Shown piece by piece: positions 25,791-37,352 of a stretch of DNA of 64,000 nucleotides. A program made the position numbers and the translations under genes. Source of the DNA: Amycolatopsis sp. DSM 110486 (lineage in GTDB: Bacteria > Actinomycetota > Actinomycetes > Mycobacteriales > Pseudonocardiaceae); contig NZ_CP080519.1 of assembly GCF_019468465.1 (NCBI RefSeq), positions 6,007,001 to 6,071,000 of the forward strand. Reading direction: 5' to 3'. The notes under the pieces were generated by a model that was given only the letters and a program-made list of their open reading frames with translations, searched no databases and had not been told where the DNA came from. Positions within the stretch are counted from its first letter, which is position 1. The number at the start of each line of letters is the position of its first letter.

Positions 25791-26765
25791 TCAGAAGGGC
25801 CGATTCAGGCCGGCGAACGGAGGGCCAATCGGACTGGCTGACTTGAGCGTCCGGAGCACCGGCGCCGTCTCGCAGGTGCGGATGCCGTCGATCGTGCCGA
25901 GGCGTTGCGTGAGGTACCGGTGCAGGTCGGACGCGTCGGTGCACAGGGCGTGGGCGAGCAGGTTGGTGGGACCGGTCGTCGCGGCGACGACCGCGAGCTC
26001 GCGGTGCCCGGCGAGCGTCGTGCCCACCGCGTCGAGGTCCGCCGGCGCGACGGCCATCCACAGCAGCGCCTGCGTGGTGGCGCCGAAGAGGCCCGCGTCG
26101 ATCTCGACGTCGAAGAACAACGCGCCGGCCGCCCGCAGGTCCGCGAGCCGCCTTGCGACGACGGCGGGGGAGCGTCCGGTGGCGGCCGATAGCTCGGCCT
26201 GGCCGGCGCGGCCGTCTTGGCCGAGTGCGGTGAACAGCGGTGTGTCGGCTTCGGTGAGCGGGACCGGGCTGGGGCTGACTTCTTGGGTCAGCCGCGCTTG
26301 CTGCTCCTCGGTGAGCCCGTCGACGCGGCCCTGCCACGCGGACGGGCCGCCGAGGTAGGTGTGCAGCATCCGGTGCGCTGAGACGCCGGTGATGCCCGCC
26401 GTGCGCGGGATGTCGCGCAGCAGCAGGGAATGGTCCCGGTCGGTCGGCGTGACGACCACCGTGCAGATCTCGGTGCCGCCGCCGGCGAGCTTCACCCACG
26501 TCGTGTCCGTGCGGCGCACCAGAGCCGTGGCGACGCGCTGGGCCACGCCGGGCACCACGGTCAGCCGCACGAGCCACTGCGCCTGCCCGGTGCGGTGCGG
26601 GTCGGCGAGCCCGACCACGCGCAGGCCCGCCTCCGCGCGCAGCCGCCGGTAGCGGCGCGCGACGGTCTGCGTCGAGACGCCGAGCACCGCACCGATCCGG
26701 GCGAACGGCGCGCGGCCGTCGAGCTGGAGGGCGTGGACGAGAGCGCGGTCGAGGTCGTCGAGCAT
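25791..26765 (-). CDS. Lrp/AsnC-family regulator with two HTH domains
   Basis: 324 residues from ATG 26765, twice the usual Lrp size. First HTH at residues ~1-50 (LDDLDRALVHALQLDGRAPF, then VSTQTVARRYRRL), an effector-type region, a second HTH at about 165-215 (LFTALGQDGRAGQAELSA, SPAVVARRLADLRAAG), and a second ligand-binding-like half. This double form is common in actinobacteria and probably folds as a pseudo-dimer. Divergent from the MFS exporter gene, its likely target, with an inverted repeat in the 97-base gap. Confidence 0.88.
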   Translation of the reverse strand: MLDDLDRALVHALQLDGRAPFARIGAVLGVSTQTVARRYRRLRAEAGLRVVGLADPHRTGQAQWLVRLTVVPGVAQRVATALVRRTDTTWVKLAGGGTEICTVVVTPTDRDHSLLLRDIPRTAGITGVSAHRMLHTYLGGPSAWQGRVDGLTEEQQARLTQEVSPSPVPLTEADTPLFTALGQDGRAGQAELSAATGRSPAVVARRLADLRAAGALFFDVEIDAGLFGATTQALLWMAVAPADLDAVGTTLAGHRELAVVAATTGPTNLLAHALCTDASDLHRYLTQRLGTIDGIRTCETAPVLRTLKSASPIGPPFAGLNRPF

Positions 26766-26807
26766 GGAGTAATTCTGCGCTCGATCGGGCACTGGTGGAA
26801 TCTTTGT

Positions 26808-26825
26808 CCACAAATCGTCTTGTGG
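26808..26825. promoter_or_regulatory. Inverted repeat CCACAA-N6-TTGTGG between lrp-like and MFS genes
   Basis: Perfect six-base arms (26808-26813 and 26820-26825), with an overlapping small dyad TTTGT-CC-ACAAA (26803-26814). It lies about 40 bases from each start codon, so one protein bound here could control both divergent genes; the Lrp-like regulator is the obvious candidate. Confidence 0.5.
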
Positions 26826-26862
26826 CTGGAACGATCTCGCTGCTCTCCCCAAGCTCGGTGGC

Positions 26863-28203
26863 ATGCCGAATCACCACCGCTGGGCCGCACTCGCCGTCCT
26901 GCTCGTCGCCGAGGCGATGAACTTGCTCGACGCGACGATCGTCCAGGTCGCCGCACCCGCGATCCACGCCGAGCTGGGCGGCCCGGCGACCACGATCAGC
27001 TGGTACAGCGCGGCGTACACCCTGCCGTTCGCCTTGCTGCTCGTCACCGGCGGCCGCCTCGGCGACATCGCGGGCCGGCGCCGGGTGTTCCGGATCGGCG
27101 TGGCGGTGTTCACGCTGGCCTCGGCGGCGTGCGCGCTCGCGCCTTCGCCGGTGCTGCTGCTGGTGTTCCGCGCGATCCAGGGCGCCGCGGCCGCGCTGGT
27201 GATCCCACAGACCATCGGCCTCATCCGCGCAATGTTCGACGGCCCGGACCGCGCCAAGGCGCTCGGCGCGATCGGTCCCGTGATGGGCCTCGCCGCCGTG
27301 TGCGGCCCGGTCCTCGGCGGCGTCCTCACGCAGGCCTGGTCGTGGCGCGCGGTGTTCCTGGTGACGGTGCCGCTGGGGCTCGCGGTGTTCGCGGCCGCGG
27401 GGCTGCTGGTGGAAGACCGGGCTTCGGCGCGGCCGCGCCTGGACCTCGTCGGCACCGCACTCGTCGCGGCGGGTGCGGGCCTGGTCGTCTACCCGCTCGT
27501 GGCCGGCTGGCACCTCGGGATCTTCGCGGGTGGCTTGGTGCTGCTCGTGGTGTTCGGCTTTCACCAGCGTTGGCGCCGCGACCGCAGCCCCCTCATCGAA
27601 GCCGGCCTCTTCCGCGACGCGGGTTTCCCCGCCGCGCTGCTCACTTCCGTGCTGTTCTTCGCGGTGATGAACGGCCTCATGCAGGTCGTCGTGCTCCACC
27701 TCCAGGTCGCCGAACACGCCGGCCCCCGCACGGCGGGTCTGACGCTGCTGCCCTGGTCGGCCGGCCTCGCGGTGTCGTCCTGGGTGGCCGGCACCTACTT
27801 CGTGCCCCGTTTCGGAGGGCGGTTGTTGTTCGCCGGCCTCGCCCTCCTGGCGGCCGGCGTGGCGGGCCTGGCGGCGGCGTTCGCGGCCGGTTGGTCACCA
27901 CTGGTGCCCCTCGCCGTCGGCGGCTTGGGGATCGGGCTGTTCACCGTGCCGTTCTTCACCGTGGCCCTGCACCGTGTGCGGCCAGAGGAAACGGGTTCGG
28001 CCGCGGGCCTGCTCAACGCGGTGCAGCAACTGGGCGCCACCCTGGGCGTCGCGTCTCTCGGCAGCGTGTTCTTCTCCGCGGGCGCGCCCACCGCGTGCTG
28101 GATCGCGGTGGCGCTGCTGGCCGCCGCCGCGGTGACCGGCGTCGGGATGACCCGCGATCAGGTCAGGGCGAGCGGGAGCGTCCGCCGGACCGCAGCTTCG
28201 TGA
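26863..28203 (+). CDS. MFS exporter of the DHA2/EmrB-QacA type
   Basis: 446 residues with about 13-14 TM helices. Signatures: AMNLLDATIVQVAAPAI in helix 1 (motif D1 of 14-TM exporters), GGRLGDIAGRRRVFRIG after helix 2 (motif A), and GPVLGGVLTQAWSWRAVFLV in helix 5 (motif C of antiporters). Likely a proton-driven drug or metabolite exporter. Control by the divergent Lrp-like protein is probable. Its last 46 bases overlap the convergent eccE gene. Confidence 0.92.
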   Translation: MPNHHRWAALAVLLVAEAMNLLDATIVQVAAPAIHAELGGPATTISWYSAAYTLPFALLLVTGGRLGDIAGRRRVFRIGVAVFTLASAACALAPSPVLLLVFRAIQGAAAALVIPQTIGLIRAMFDGPDRAKALGAIGPVMGLAAVCGPVLGGVLTQAWSWRAVFLVTVPLGLAVFAAAGLLVEDRASARPRLDLVGTALVAAGAGLVVYPLVAGWHLGIFAGGLVLLVVFGFHQRWRRDRSPLIEAGLFRDAGFPAALLTSVLFFAVMNGLMQVVVLHLQVAEHAGPRTAGLTLLPWSAGLAVSSWVAGTYFVPRFGGRLLFAGLALLAAGVAGLAAAFAAGWSPLVPLAVGGLGIGLFTVPFFTVALHRVRPEETGSAAGLLNAVQQLGATLGVASLGSVFFSAGAPTACWIAVALLAAAAVTGVGMTRDQVRASGSVRRTAAS

Positions 28204-29243
28204 CCCCCATGCAGTGGAACGGCCGAAACTCCTTGCACCACCGGCGTTTCCGCACCCGACCGGGCCCCTACGCGCAGCGTCACATCGATGCGTTCGCGGC
28301 CGCCCGGGGTGCGGCGCAGGGTGGCGGACGTGGCGGTGAACGCGGCTTCCGGCACGGAGAGGCCGAGGATGCGGGGCAGGTCGCGCGTCGAGCGGGGGCG
28401 GTAGCAGGACTGGGTGGCGCCGGCCCAGGACCAGGCGCGCCAGCCGTCGCCGTCGGTTTCCAGGGGTACCGGCGAGGCGGGGACGCCGAGGGCGACGCGC
28501 AGTTCCGCGGTCAGTTCGCCGGCTTCGAGCACAGTGGACGGATAGCCCGCCTCGGCCAGCGCGACCATCAGGCTCAGCGCCGCGCTCGCCGTGCTGCGCA
28601 GTGCGCCGAGCTCGCCGCCGCCGCGGGCGAGGGCGGCGATGGGGGCGTCTTCGGGGCGGTAGCGGACGGCGAGCCAGCGCGCGCGGTAGACCTGCGCGCC
28701 GCGGGGCACGGCCCAGGTGAGCAGCTGCACGGCGGCGAGCGGGATGTCGGTGCCGTGGAAGGACTTGCGCAGGATGGCGAGCAGCGCCTCGGCCGGGGGC
28801 TCGCTCGCGCCGGGCGTGAGGCGGACGATGGCGCTCCAGTCGCCGGCGACCTCGGCGACACCGAAGCGGTTGCCGGCGCGGTCCACGTGCTGGCGCACCC
28901 GCACGGGCCCGGCAACGCGGTGCAGCGGATCGGGGCTGTCGCGGCGGCTGTCGTGGCGCCGCAGCCGGTAACCGAGCCACGCGCCGGCCCACGCGGCGAA
29001 GTGGCGGCCGCCGACGCGCACCGACGTGGTCAGCACCAGCACCCCCGCGACTGAGGCCACGGCGATCCGCACCGGCTGCGCGACCCCATCCATGGCGAAC
29101 ACCAGCAGCACCGCGATCGCCGCGAGCTCCCACAGCCCGGCCTGCAGCGGCCGGACCGGCAGCAGCCACGGCAACGCGGCGGTGCCGGCCCGCGAAGCCG
29201 GCACGGTGACGGCCACCGGCGCCGGCGGTGCTGACACGGACAC
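28158..29243 (-). CDS. eccE: Type VII secretion protein EccE
   Basis: 361 residues from GTG 29243, preceded by GGGGAAGGGG. Two adjacent TM helices near residues 35-75 (LWELAAIAVLLVFAMDGV, VASVAGVLVLTTSV) and a cytoplasmic domain beginning RVGGRHFAAWAGAWLGYRLRR, the typical EccE layout. EccE is the peripheral membrane component of the ESX core complex. It is divergent from eccB, 145 bases away; its 3' end overlaps the MFS gene tail-to-tail by 46 bases. Confidence 0.9.
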   Translation of the reverse strand: MSVSAPPAPVAVTVPASRAGTAALPWLLPVRPLQAGLWELAAIAVLLVFAMDGVAQPVRIAVASVAGVLVLTTSVRVGGRHFAAWAGAWLGYRLRRHDSRRDSPDPLHRVAGPVRVRQHVDRAGNRFGVAEVAGDWSAIVRLTPGASEPPAEALLAILRKSFHGTDIPLAAVQLLTWAVPRGAQVYRARWLAVRYRPEDAPIAALARGGGELGALRSTASAALSLMVALAEAGYPSTVLEAGELTAELRVALGVPASPVPLETDGDGWRAWSWAGATQSCYRPRSTRDLPRILGLSVPEAAFTATSATLRRTPGGRERIDVTLRVGARSGAETPVVQGVSAVPLHGGHEAAVRRTLPLALT

Positions 29244-29388
29244 AGGCGTCCCCTTCCCCGGGCGGTACCGGCGACGCTAGCGCCCCACACACCGTCGCGT
29301 GGGCGTAAAAATTACCCTCGTCCTCCGCGCTCGTGCGCTCCTACGCTCGCGCCCGGAAGAGGCGCGAAGGGCAGGGGGCCGAAGCAGC

Positions 29389-30810
29389 GTGTGGACGCAG
29401 CGGGACCAGATCCAGGCCTACCAGTTCCTTCGGCGGAGGCTCGTCTCCGCGCTCGTGGCCGCCGACGCCAACCACCCCGTGTCGCCCAGCCGCCGGCTCG
29501 TGCTCGGCACGGTGCTGGGCCTGGCCGCAGCGCTGCTGGTGACGGCCGTGTTCGGCGTGATCGGCCTGCTCAACCCCTCGGGCGGCAAAGACTGGCTGGC
29601 CGGCGGCCACGTGATCGTCGAGGAGGGCACGGGCGCGCGGTTCGTGCTCGGCGCCGACGGCGCGGTGCACCCCGTCCTCAACTACGCCTCGGCCCGCCTG
29701 CTCGCGGGCGGCAACGGCGACGCGACCGTGTCCGTGTCCTCCACCGACCTCGGCGCCGCCCCGCGCGGCACGGAGATCGGCATCTCCGGCGCCCCCGACT
29801 CGCTGCCGGCCACGACCGCGCTCGTCTCGGCGCCGTGGACCAGCTGCAGCCGCACGACGCAGGACGCGCCCGCGTCGGCCGAACCCCTCGTGGCGGTGGT
29901 GCTCGGCGCGCCGGCCGCTGGAACGGAGCTGCCGCGGGGCTCGGGCGTGATCGTCCGGCTGCCCGCGGGCCAGCGCTACCTCGTCACCGACGGGCGCCGC
30001 TACCAGCTCAGCGACGAAGCCGCGGCCGCGCTGCAGTTCGACAGCTACCCGACCATCGCCGTGTCGTCGCGGTGGATCGACACCGTGCCCGCCGGACGCG
30101 ACCTCGGCGAGATCGCCGTTCCCGGCGCCGGCGGCCCCGGTCCGCGCGTCGGCGGCGTCAACACCCGCGTGGGCGAGGTCCTCGCCGTGGTCGACGCCAT
30201 GGCCAGCGCCGGCGACGCGAATTCGTACTACCTCGTGCACTCCGCCGGCCTCGAGCCAGTCGGCCAGACGGAGGCGAGCCTGCTCGTCACCACGCCCGAC
30301 AACGAGTCCGCGTATGAGGGCAACCCGGCGCCGGTGCGCGTACGCGCGGCCGACGTCGCCGCGGTGCCGAAGGTCGCGGCTTCCCGGGCCGGCGGCGCGG
30401 ACCCGGCCGCCTACCCGGACCGGATCCCCGGCAAGGCGCCGATCACCGGCTCGTCGGTGACGCTGTGCGCGCAGGGCGGGCGGATCTTCGTCTCCGCCGA
30501 CGTGCCGGTGCCGCCGGGCGGGCGCGCGCTGCCCGTCACGACACGGCGCGACGCCCGAGTCGCCGACGAGGTGTACGTGCCGCCCTCGGGTGGCGCGGTC
30601 GTTTCCGACACCGGTTCCGGCACGACCTACCTGGTCACGGACCTGGGGAGAAAATATCCGGTCGCGACCGCCCCGGCGCTCGCCTCGCTCGGTTACGGTT
30701 CCGTGGCCAGGCAAGCGCTCGCGAGCGGTCTCCTGGCACTGGTGCCGACGGGACCCGCGCTGGATCCGGCCACGGCCGGGCAGCCGGTGCCGTCGGGTGG
30801 AACGGGGTGA
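29389..30810 (+). CDS. eccB: Type VII secretion protein EccB
   Basis: 473 residues from GTG 29389, which gives the family N-terminus (WTQRDQIQAYQFLRRRLVSA); the upstream in-frame extension to 29299 is non-conserved. One TM helix at about 45-70, then a large periplasmic domain with the repeated strand patterns of EccB. Two cysteines (WTSCSRTT and VTLCAQGG) are placed for the stabilising disulfide seen in this family. The stop overlaps the GTG of the first response regulator (GTGA), tying regulators to the core complex. Confidence 0.94.
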   Translation: MWTQRDQIQAYQFLRRRLVSALVAADANHPVSPSRRLVLGTVLGLAAALLVTAVFGVIGLLNPSGGKDWLAGGHVIVEEGTGARFVLGADGAVHPVLNYASARLLAGGNGDATVSVSSTDLGAAPRGTEIGISGAPDSLPATTALVSAPWTSCSRTTQDAPASAEPLVAVVLGAPAAGTELPRGSGVIVRLPAGQRYLVTDGRRYQLSDEAAAALQFDSYPTIAVSSRWIDTVPAGRDLGEIAVPGAGGPGPRVGGVNTRVGEVLAVVDAMASAGDANSYYLVHSAGLEPVGQTEASLLVTTPDNESAYEGNPAPVRVRAADVAAVPKVAASRAGGADPAAYPDRIPGKAPITGSSVTLCAQGGRIFVSADVPVPPGGRALPVTTRRDARVADEVYVPPSGGAVVSDTGSGTTYLVTDLGRKYPVATAPALASLGYGSVARQALASGLLALVPTGPALDPATAGQPVPSGGTG

Positions 30811-31508
30811 GCGAGTCGGTGCACATGACAGAGGAACGGCCACGCGCCGAAGAGACGCAGCCCGCCCGGATCCGGGTGGCGGTGATCGAAGACCACCCGC
30901 TGTACCGGCGGTCGGTGGAGCGCGTGCTCGCCGAGTCGCCGGACATCGAGCTGGGGGCGGTCGTCGACTCCGTCGCGCGTTTCCACGTGGAACGCCAGCC
31001 ACCGGGCTCGGTCGTGCTGCTCGACCTCGGGCTGCCGGGTGTCGCGGGCGCGGCCGCCGTGCTGGAGGTGTGCGAGCTCGGGCACCACGTGCTCGTGGTC
31101 TCGGCTCAGGCCGAGTCGGAGCAGGTGCTCGCCGCGATCTCCGCCGGGGCCAAGGGGTTCCTGTCCAAGGACGTGGACATCGACGAGCTGCTGACCGCCA
31201 TCCGCGCGGTGGCCGAGGGCGGCTCGTACGTGTCGGCCGTGGTCGCCGGGATGATCATCAAGGACAACACCGAGCGGCCGGTGACGCGGCCGGAGATGGA
31301 GCTGTCGCCCCGCGAGGAGCAGGTGCTGCGCCTTGTCGCGGCGGGCGAGCGGGACATCGACATCGCCGCCATTCTCGACATCGGTGTCCGCACGGTGCGC
31401 GGCTACCTCGACCGCATCCGCGACAAGACAGGCGAACGCCGCCGGCCGGGCCTGGTGAAAGAAGCCATCCGCCGGGGGCTGGTGGGCGGCGCGGGAAGGA
31501 CTTCCTGA
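30807..31508 (+). CDS. NarL/LuxR-type response regulator 1
   Basis: 233 residues from GTG 30807, overlapping the eccB stop; ATG 30825 is an alternative. Receiver domain (~15-130): [11 protein letters not shown] acidic pair, phospho-acceptor in VLLDLGLPG, SA switch residue, and [11 protein letters not shown] with the conserved Lys. A LuxR HTH follows ([20 protein letters not shown]). No histidine kinase is near, so it is an orphan. About 60% identical by eye to the next gene, hence a tandem duplication. Expected to act on ESX genes; inference from position. Confidence 0.9.
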   Translation: MSESVHMTEERPRAEETQPARIRVAVIEDHPLYRRSVERVLAESPDIELGAVVDSVARFHVERQPPGSVVLLDLGLPGVAGAAAVLEVCELGHHVLVVSAQAESEQVLAAISAGAKGFLSKDVDIDELLTAIRAVAEGGSYVSAVVAGMIIKDNTERPVTRPEMELSPREEQVLRLVAAGERDIDIAAILDIGVRTVRGYLDRIRDKTGERRRPGLVKEAIRRGLVGGAGRTS

Positions 31509-31509
31509 C

Positions 31510-32178
31510 ATGACCGACGCTGGGGGAGGCGCCGCGGAGGAGCCGGCCGGGATCGACCGGATCCGCGTCGGCGTGATCGAAGACCACCCGCTCTACCGCG
31601 ACGCCGTCGCCCGGGTACTGACCGAAGCCCCGGACATCGAGCTCGGCGCCGTCGCCGACTCCGTCGCCCGCTTCGCCGTGCAAGAGCAGCCGCCGGGCAG
31701 CGTGGTCGTCCTCGACCTCAAACTGCGCGGGGTCCAGGACGCGGCCGCCGTCCTCGAGGTCGGCCACATGGGCCACAAGGTCCTCGTCGTCTCCGCCCAT
31801 GCCGAACAGCCCGAGGTCCTCGGCGCCATGCAGGCGGGCGCCAAGGGCTTCCTGTCCAAGGACGTCGACGGCGACGAGCTCCTGCGCGCCATCCGCACCA
31901 TCGCCCAGGACAATGCCTACGTCTCGCCCACCCTCGCCGGCATGATCATCCAGGACAGCGAAGACCGCCACGCGGGCCCCAAGATCGTCCTGTCGGAACG
32001 CGAAAGGCAAGTCCTGCGCCTGGTCGCCGCCGGCGAACGCGACGTCGACGTGGCCGAGATCCTGAACATCAGCGTCCGCACCGTGCGCTCCTACCTGGAC
32101 CGCATCCGCGACAAAACGGGCGAACGCCGCCGCGCGGGCTTCGTCCGAGTGGCCATCCGCGAAGGCCTGCTCCGCTGA
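31510..32178 (+). CDS. NarL/LuxR-type response regulator 2
   Basis: 222 residues; ATG 31510 begins one base after the stop of its paralog. Receiver motifs intact: [20 protein letters not shown] with the phospho-acceptor Asp, SAHAEQ, and [34 protein letters not shown] ends with the same [19 protein letters not shown] segment as paralog 1, so the two may recognise the same DNA and heterodimerise or compete. No sensor kinase in the window. Confidence 0.92.
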   Translation: MTDAGGGAAEEPAGIDRIRVGVIEDHPLYRDAVARVLTEAPDIELGAVADSVARFAVQEQPPGSVVVLDLKLRGVQDAAAVLEVGHMGHKVLVVSAHAEQPEVLGAMQAGAKGFLSKDVDGDELLRAIRTIAQDNAYVSPTLAGMIIQDSEDRHAGPKIVLSERERQVLRLVAAGERDVDVAEILNISVRTVRSYLDRIRDKTGERRRAGFVRVAIREGLLR

Positions 32179-32552
32179 CCCTCCCGGCCTCGGCTCTCCC
32201 CTCGCCCCCCAACGCGGCATTGGTTGCGCTCAACGCACCGAACGCCACATTGGGGCGCTCTGGCCCCACCAAACCGCCGCCCGCCTGCCCAACTGACCAT
32301 GCACCCTGGCCGCGTCCACCCTCACGACCGCCGCCCACCCACGCAGCGGAACCCTGCACCCAGACCCGCCCCGGCACCCCGATCCGAAGCCTTCTTGCGG
32401 ACGGCTCACCGGCCGTCAACACAATCCAGCTTCGGGGTGCACACCCCACGCAACACGCCCCCGCGAGGACCGCATCCCCCGCACAGCCTCACGCAACACG
32501 CCCTGCGAGGACCAGAAACCGCACCCACCGCAACACGCCCCACGAAGGACCT
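32179..32552. repeat. Gene-free intergenic region with two imperfect repeat families
   Basis: No gene is supported in these 374 bases. Two related 20-base units start at 32211 and 32241 (AACGC..CATTGG core). Three copies of GCAACACGCCC followed by a GCGAGGACC-like element begin near 32450, 32493 and 32530, spaced 43 and 37 bases apart. They look like short intergenic repeats of the kind scattered in actinomycete genomes; no coding or tRNA-like structure seen. Confidence 0.5.
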
Positions 32553-36468
<3,916 letters not shown>

Positions 36469-36501
36469 GGAAAGCTCCTCCGGGGCCGGTACAACGCCTG
36501 A

Positions 36502-37005
36502 CTAGATCTCGAGGTGCGAGTCGACGCCGCCGTCGTGCAGGTCGACGTTCGCACCGACGGATTTCATCAGGCGTTGTGCCGCCTTGTTGTCCGTGGTGGT
36601 CGAAGCGACATACCGGCCTCCGCCGCCTTCGCGGGCCGCGTCGATCAGGGTCTCGGTGACCCACTTGCCGATCCCGCGGCCCCTGGCCCAGCGGGCGACC
36701 CAGACCTGGGCCTCGATCTCGACCGACTTGCCACGGTGGACGGGGTGCAGCCGCGCGCCGCCGACGATGGTGCCGCCGACCTGGATGGTCCAGGCCGAGG
36801 TGGTCGCCGTCTCCGGGTCGAGCGAATTCCGGCGGTGGAACACCAGGAACGCCTCACGCCGCTCGGGGGTCCAGCCCGGTGGGCCGTCCATCGGCGGCAA
36901 CACCTCGAGCGGGTCGGCGCCCTCGACCGCGACGTCGAGCAGCCGGACCAGGGCCTGCTCGTCCAGCGGGGTCAGGACGATCTCGGCATCGGCGGCTCCG
37001 CTCAC
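36502..37005 (-). CDS. GNAT-family N-acetyltransferase
   Basis: 167 residues from GTG 37005. The acetyl-CoA loop ARGRGIGKWVTETLIDAA (about residues 108-125) and the preceding VEIEAQVWVARWA strand are clear; NKAAQRLMKSVGA follows at the usual distance. N-terminal acidic region may bind the acceptor. Substrate unknown. It sits convergent to hisB with a 33-base gap and is the first gene of the block that splits the his cluster. Confidence 0.88.
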   Translation of the reverse strand: MSGAADAEIVLTPLDEQALVRLLDVAVEGADPLEVLPPMDGPPGWTPERREAFLVFHRRNSLDPETATTSAWTIQVGGTIVGGARLHPVHRGKSVEIEAQVWVARWARGRGIGKWVTETLIDAAREGGGGRYVASTTTDNKAAQRLMKSVGANVDLHDGGVDSHLEI

Positions 37006-37166
37006 CCGGAGAGCTTGCCACGTCGAGCCGCCGAACGCGATGCCCGGGGGTCCGCAGAACGAGGGAGACGTGGGTCACGTGCTCGACGCCGACTCCGCAT
37101 CGGAGAGCGCCGCGGCCTCGCTGCCCAGTCCTGGCCGGGTGGAGGTCGTGTGGCACGCTGAGCTTC

Positions 37167-37325
37167 GTGAGCAAAGAGATTGTCGCCATCCTGCTGCTGG
37201 CGCTCGCCGGCTTCCTGGCCGGTGGCGTCTACTCCACGTGGAAAACGGCGAAGTTCATCGCCGTGGCCCTGGGTGTCGCGGCACTGCTGGCGATCGGCGG
37301 CGCCGTCGCCTGGCTGGTCGGCTGA
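37167..37325 (+). CDS. Small two-helix membrane protein
   Basis: 52 residues from GTG 37167: EIVAILLLALAGFLAGGVYS and FIAVALGVAALLAIGGAVAW form two TM helices separated by TWKTAK. CACGCT seven bases before GTG may be a leaderless -10. No family recognised; size and design resemble small accessory membrane proteins. It ends 28 bases from the convergent MMPL exporter. Confidence 0.65.
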   Translation: MSKEIVAILLLALAGFLAGGVYSTWKTAKFIAVALGVAALLAIGGAVAWLVG

Positions 37326-37352
37326 GCGACCCGCCAGACGGACGGCGCGGCT

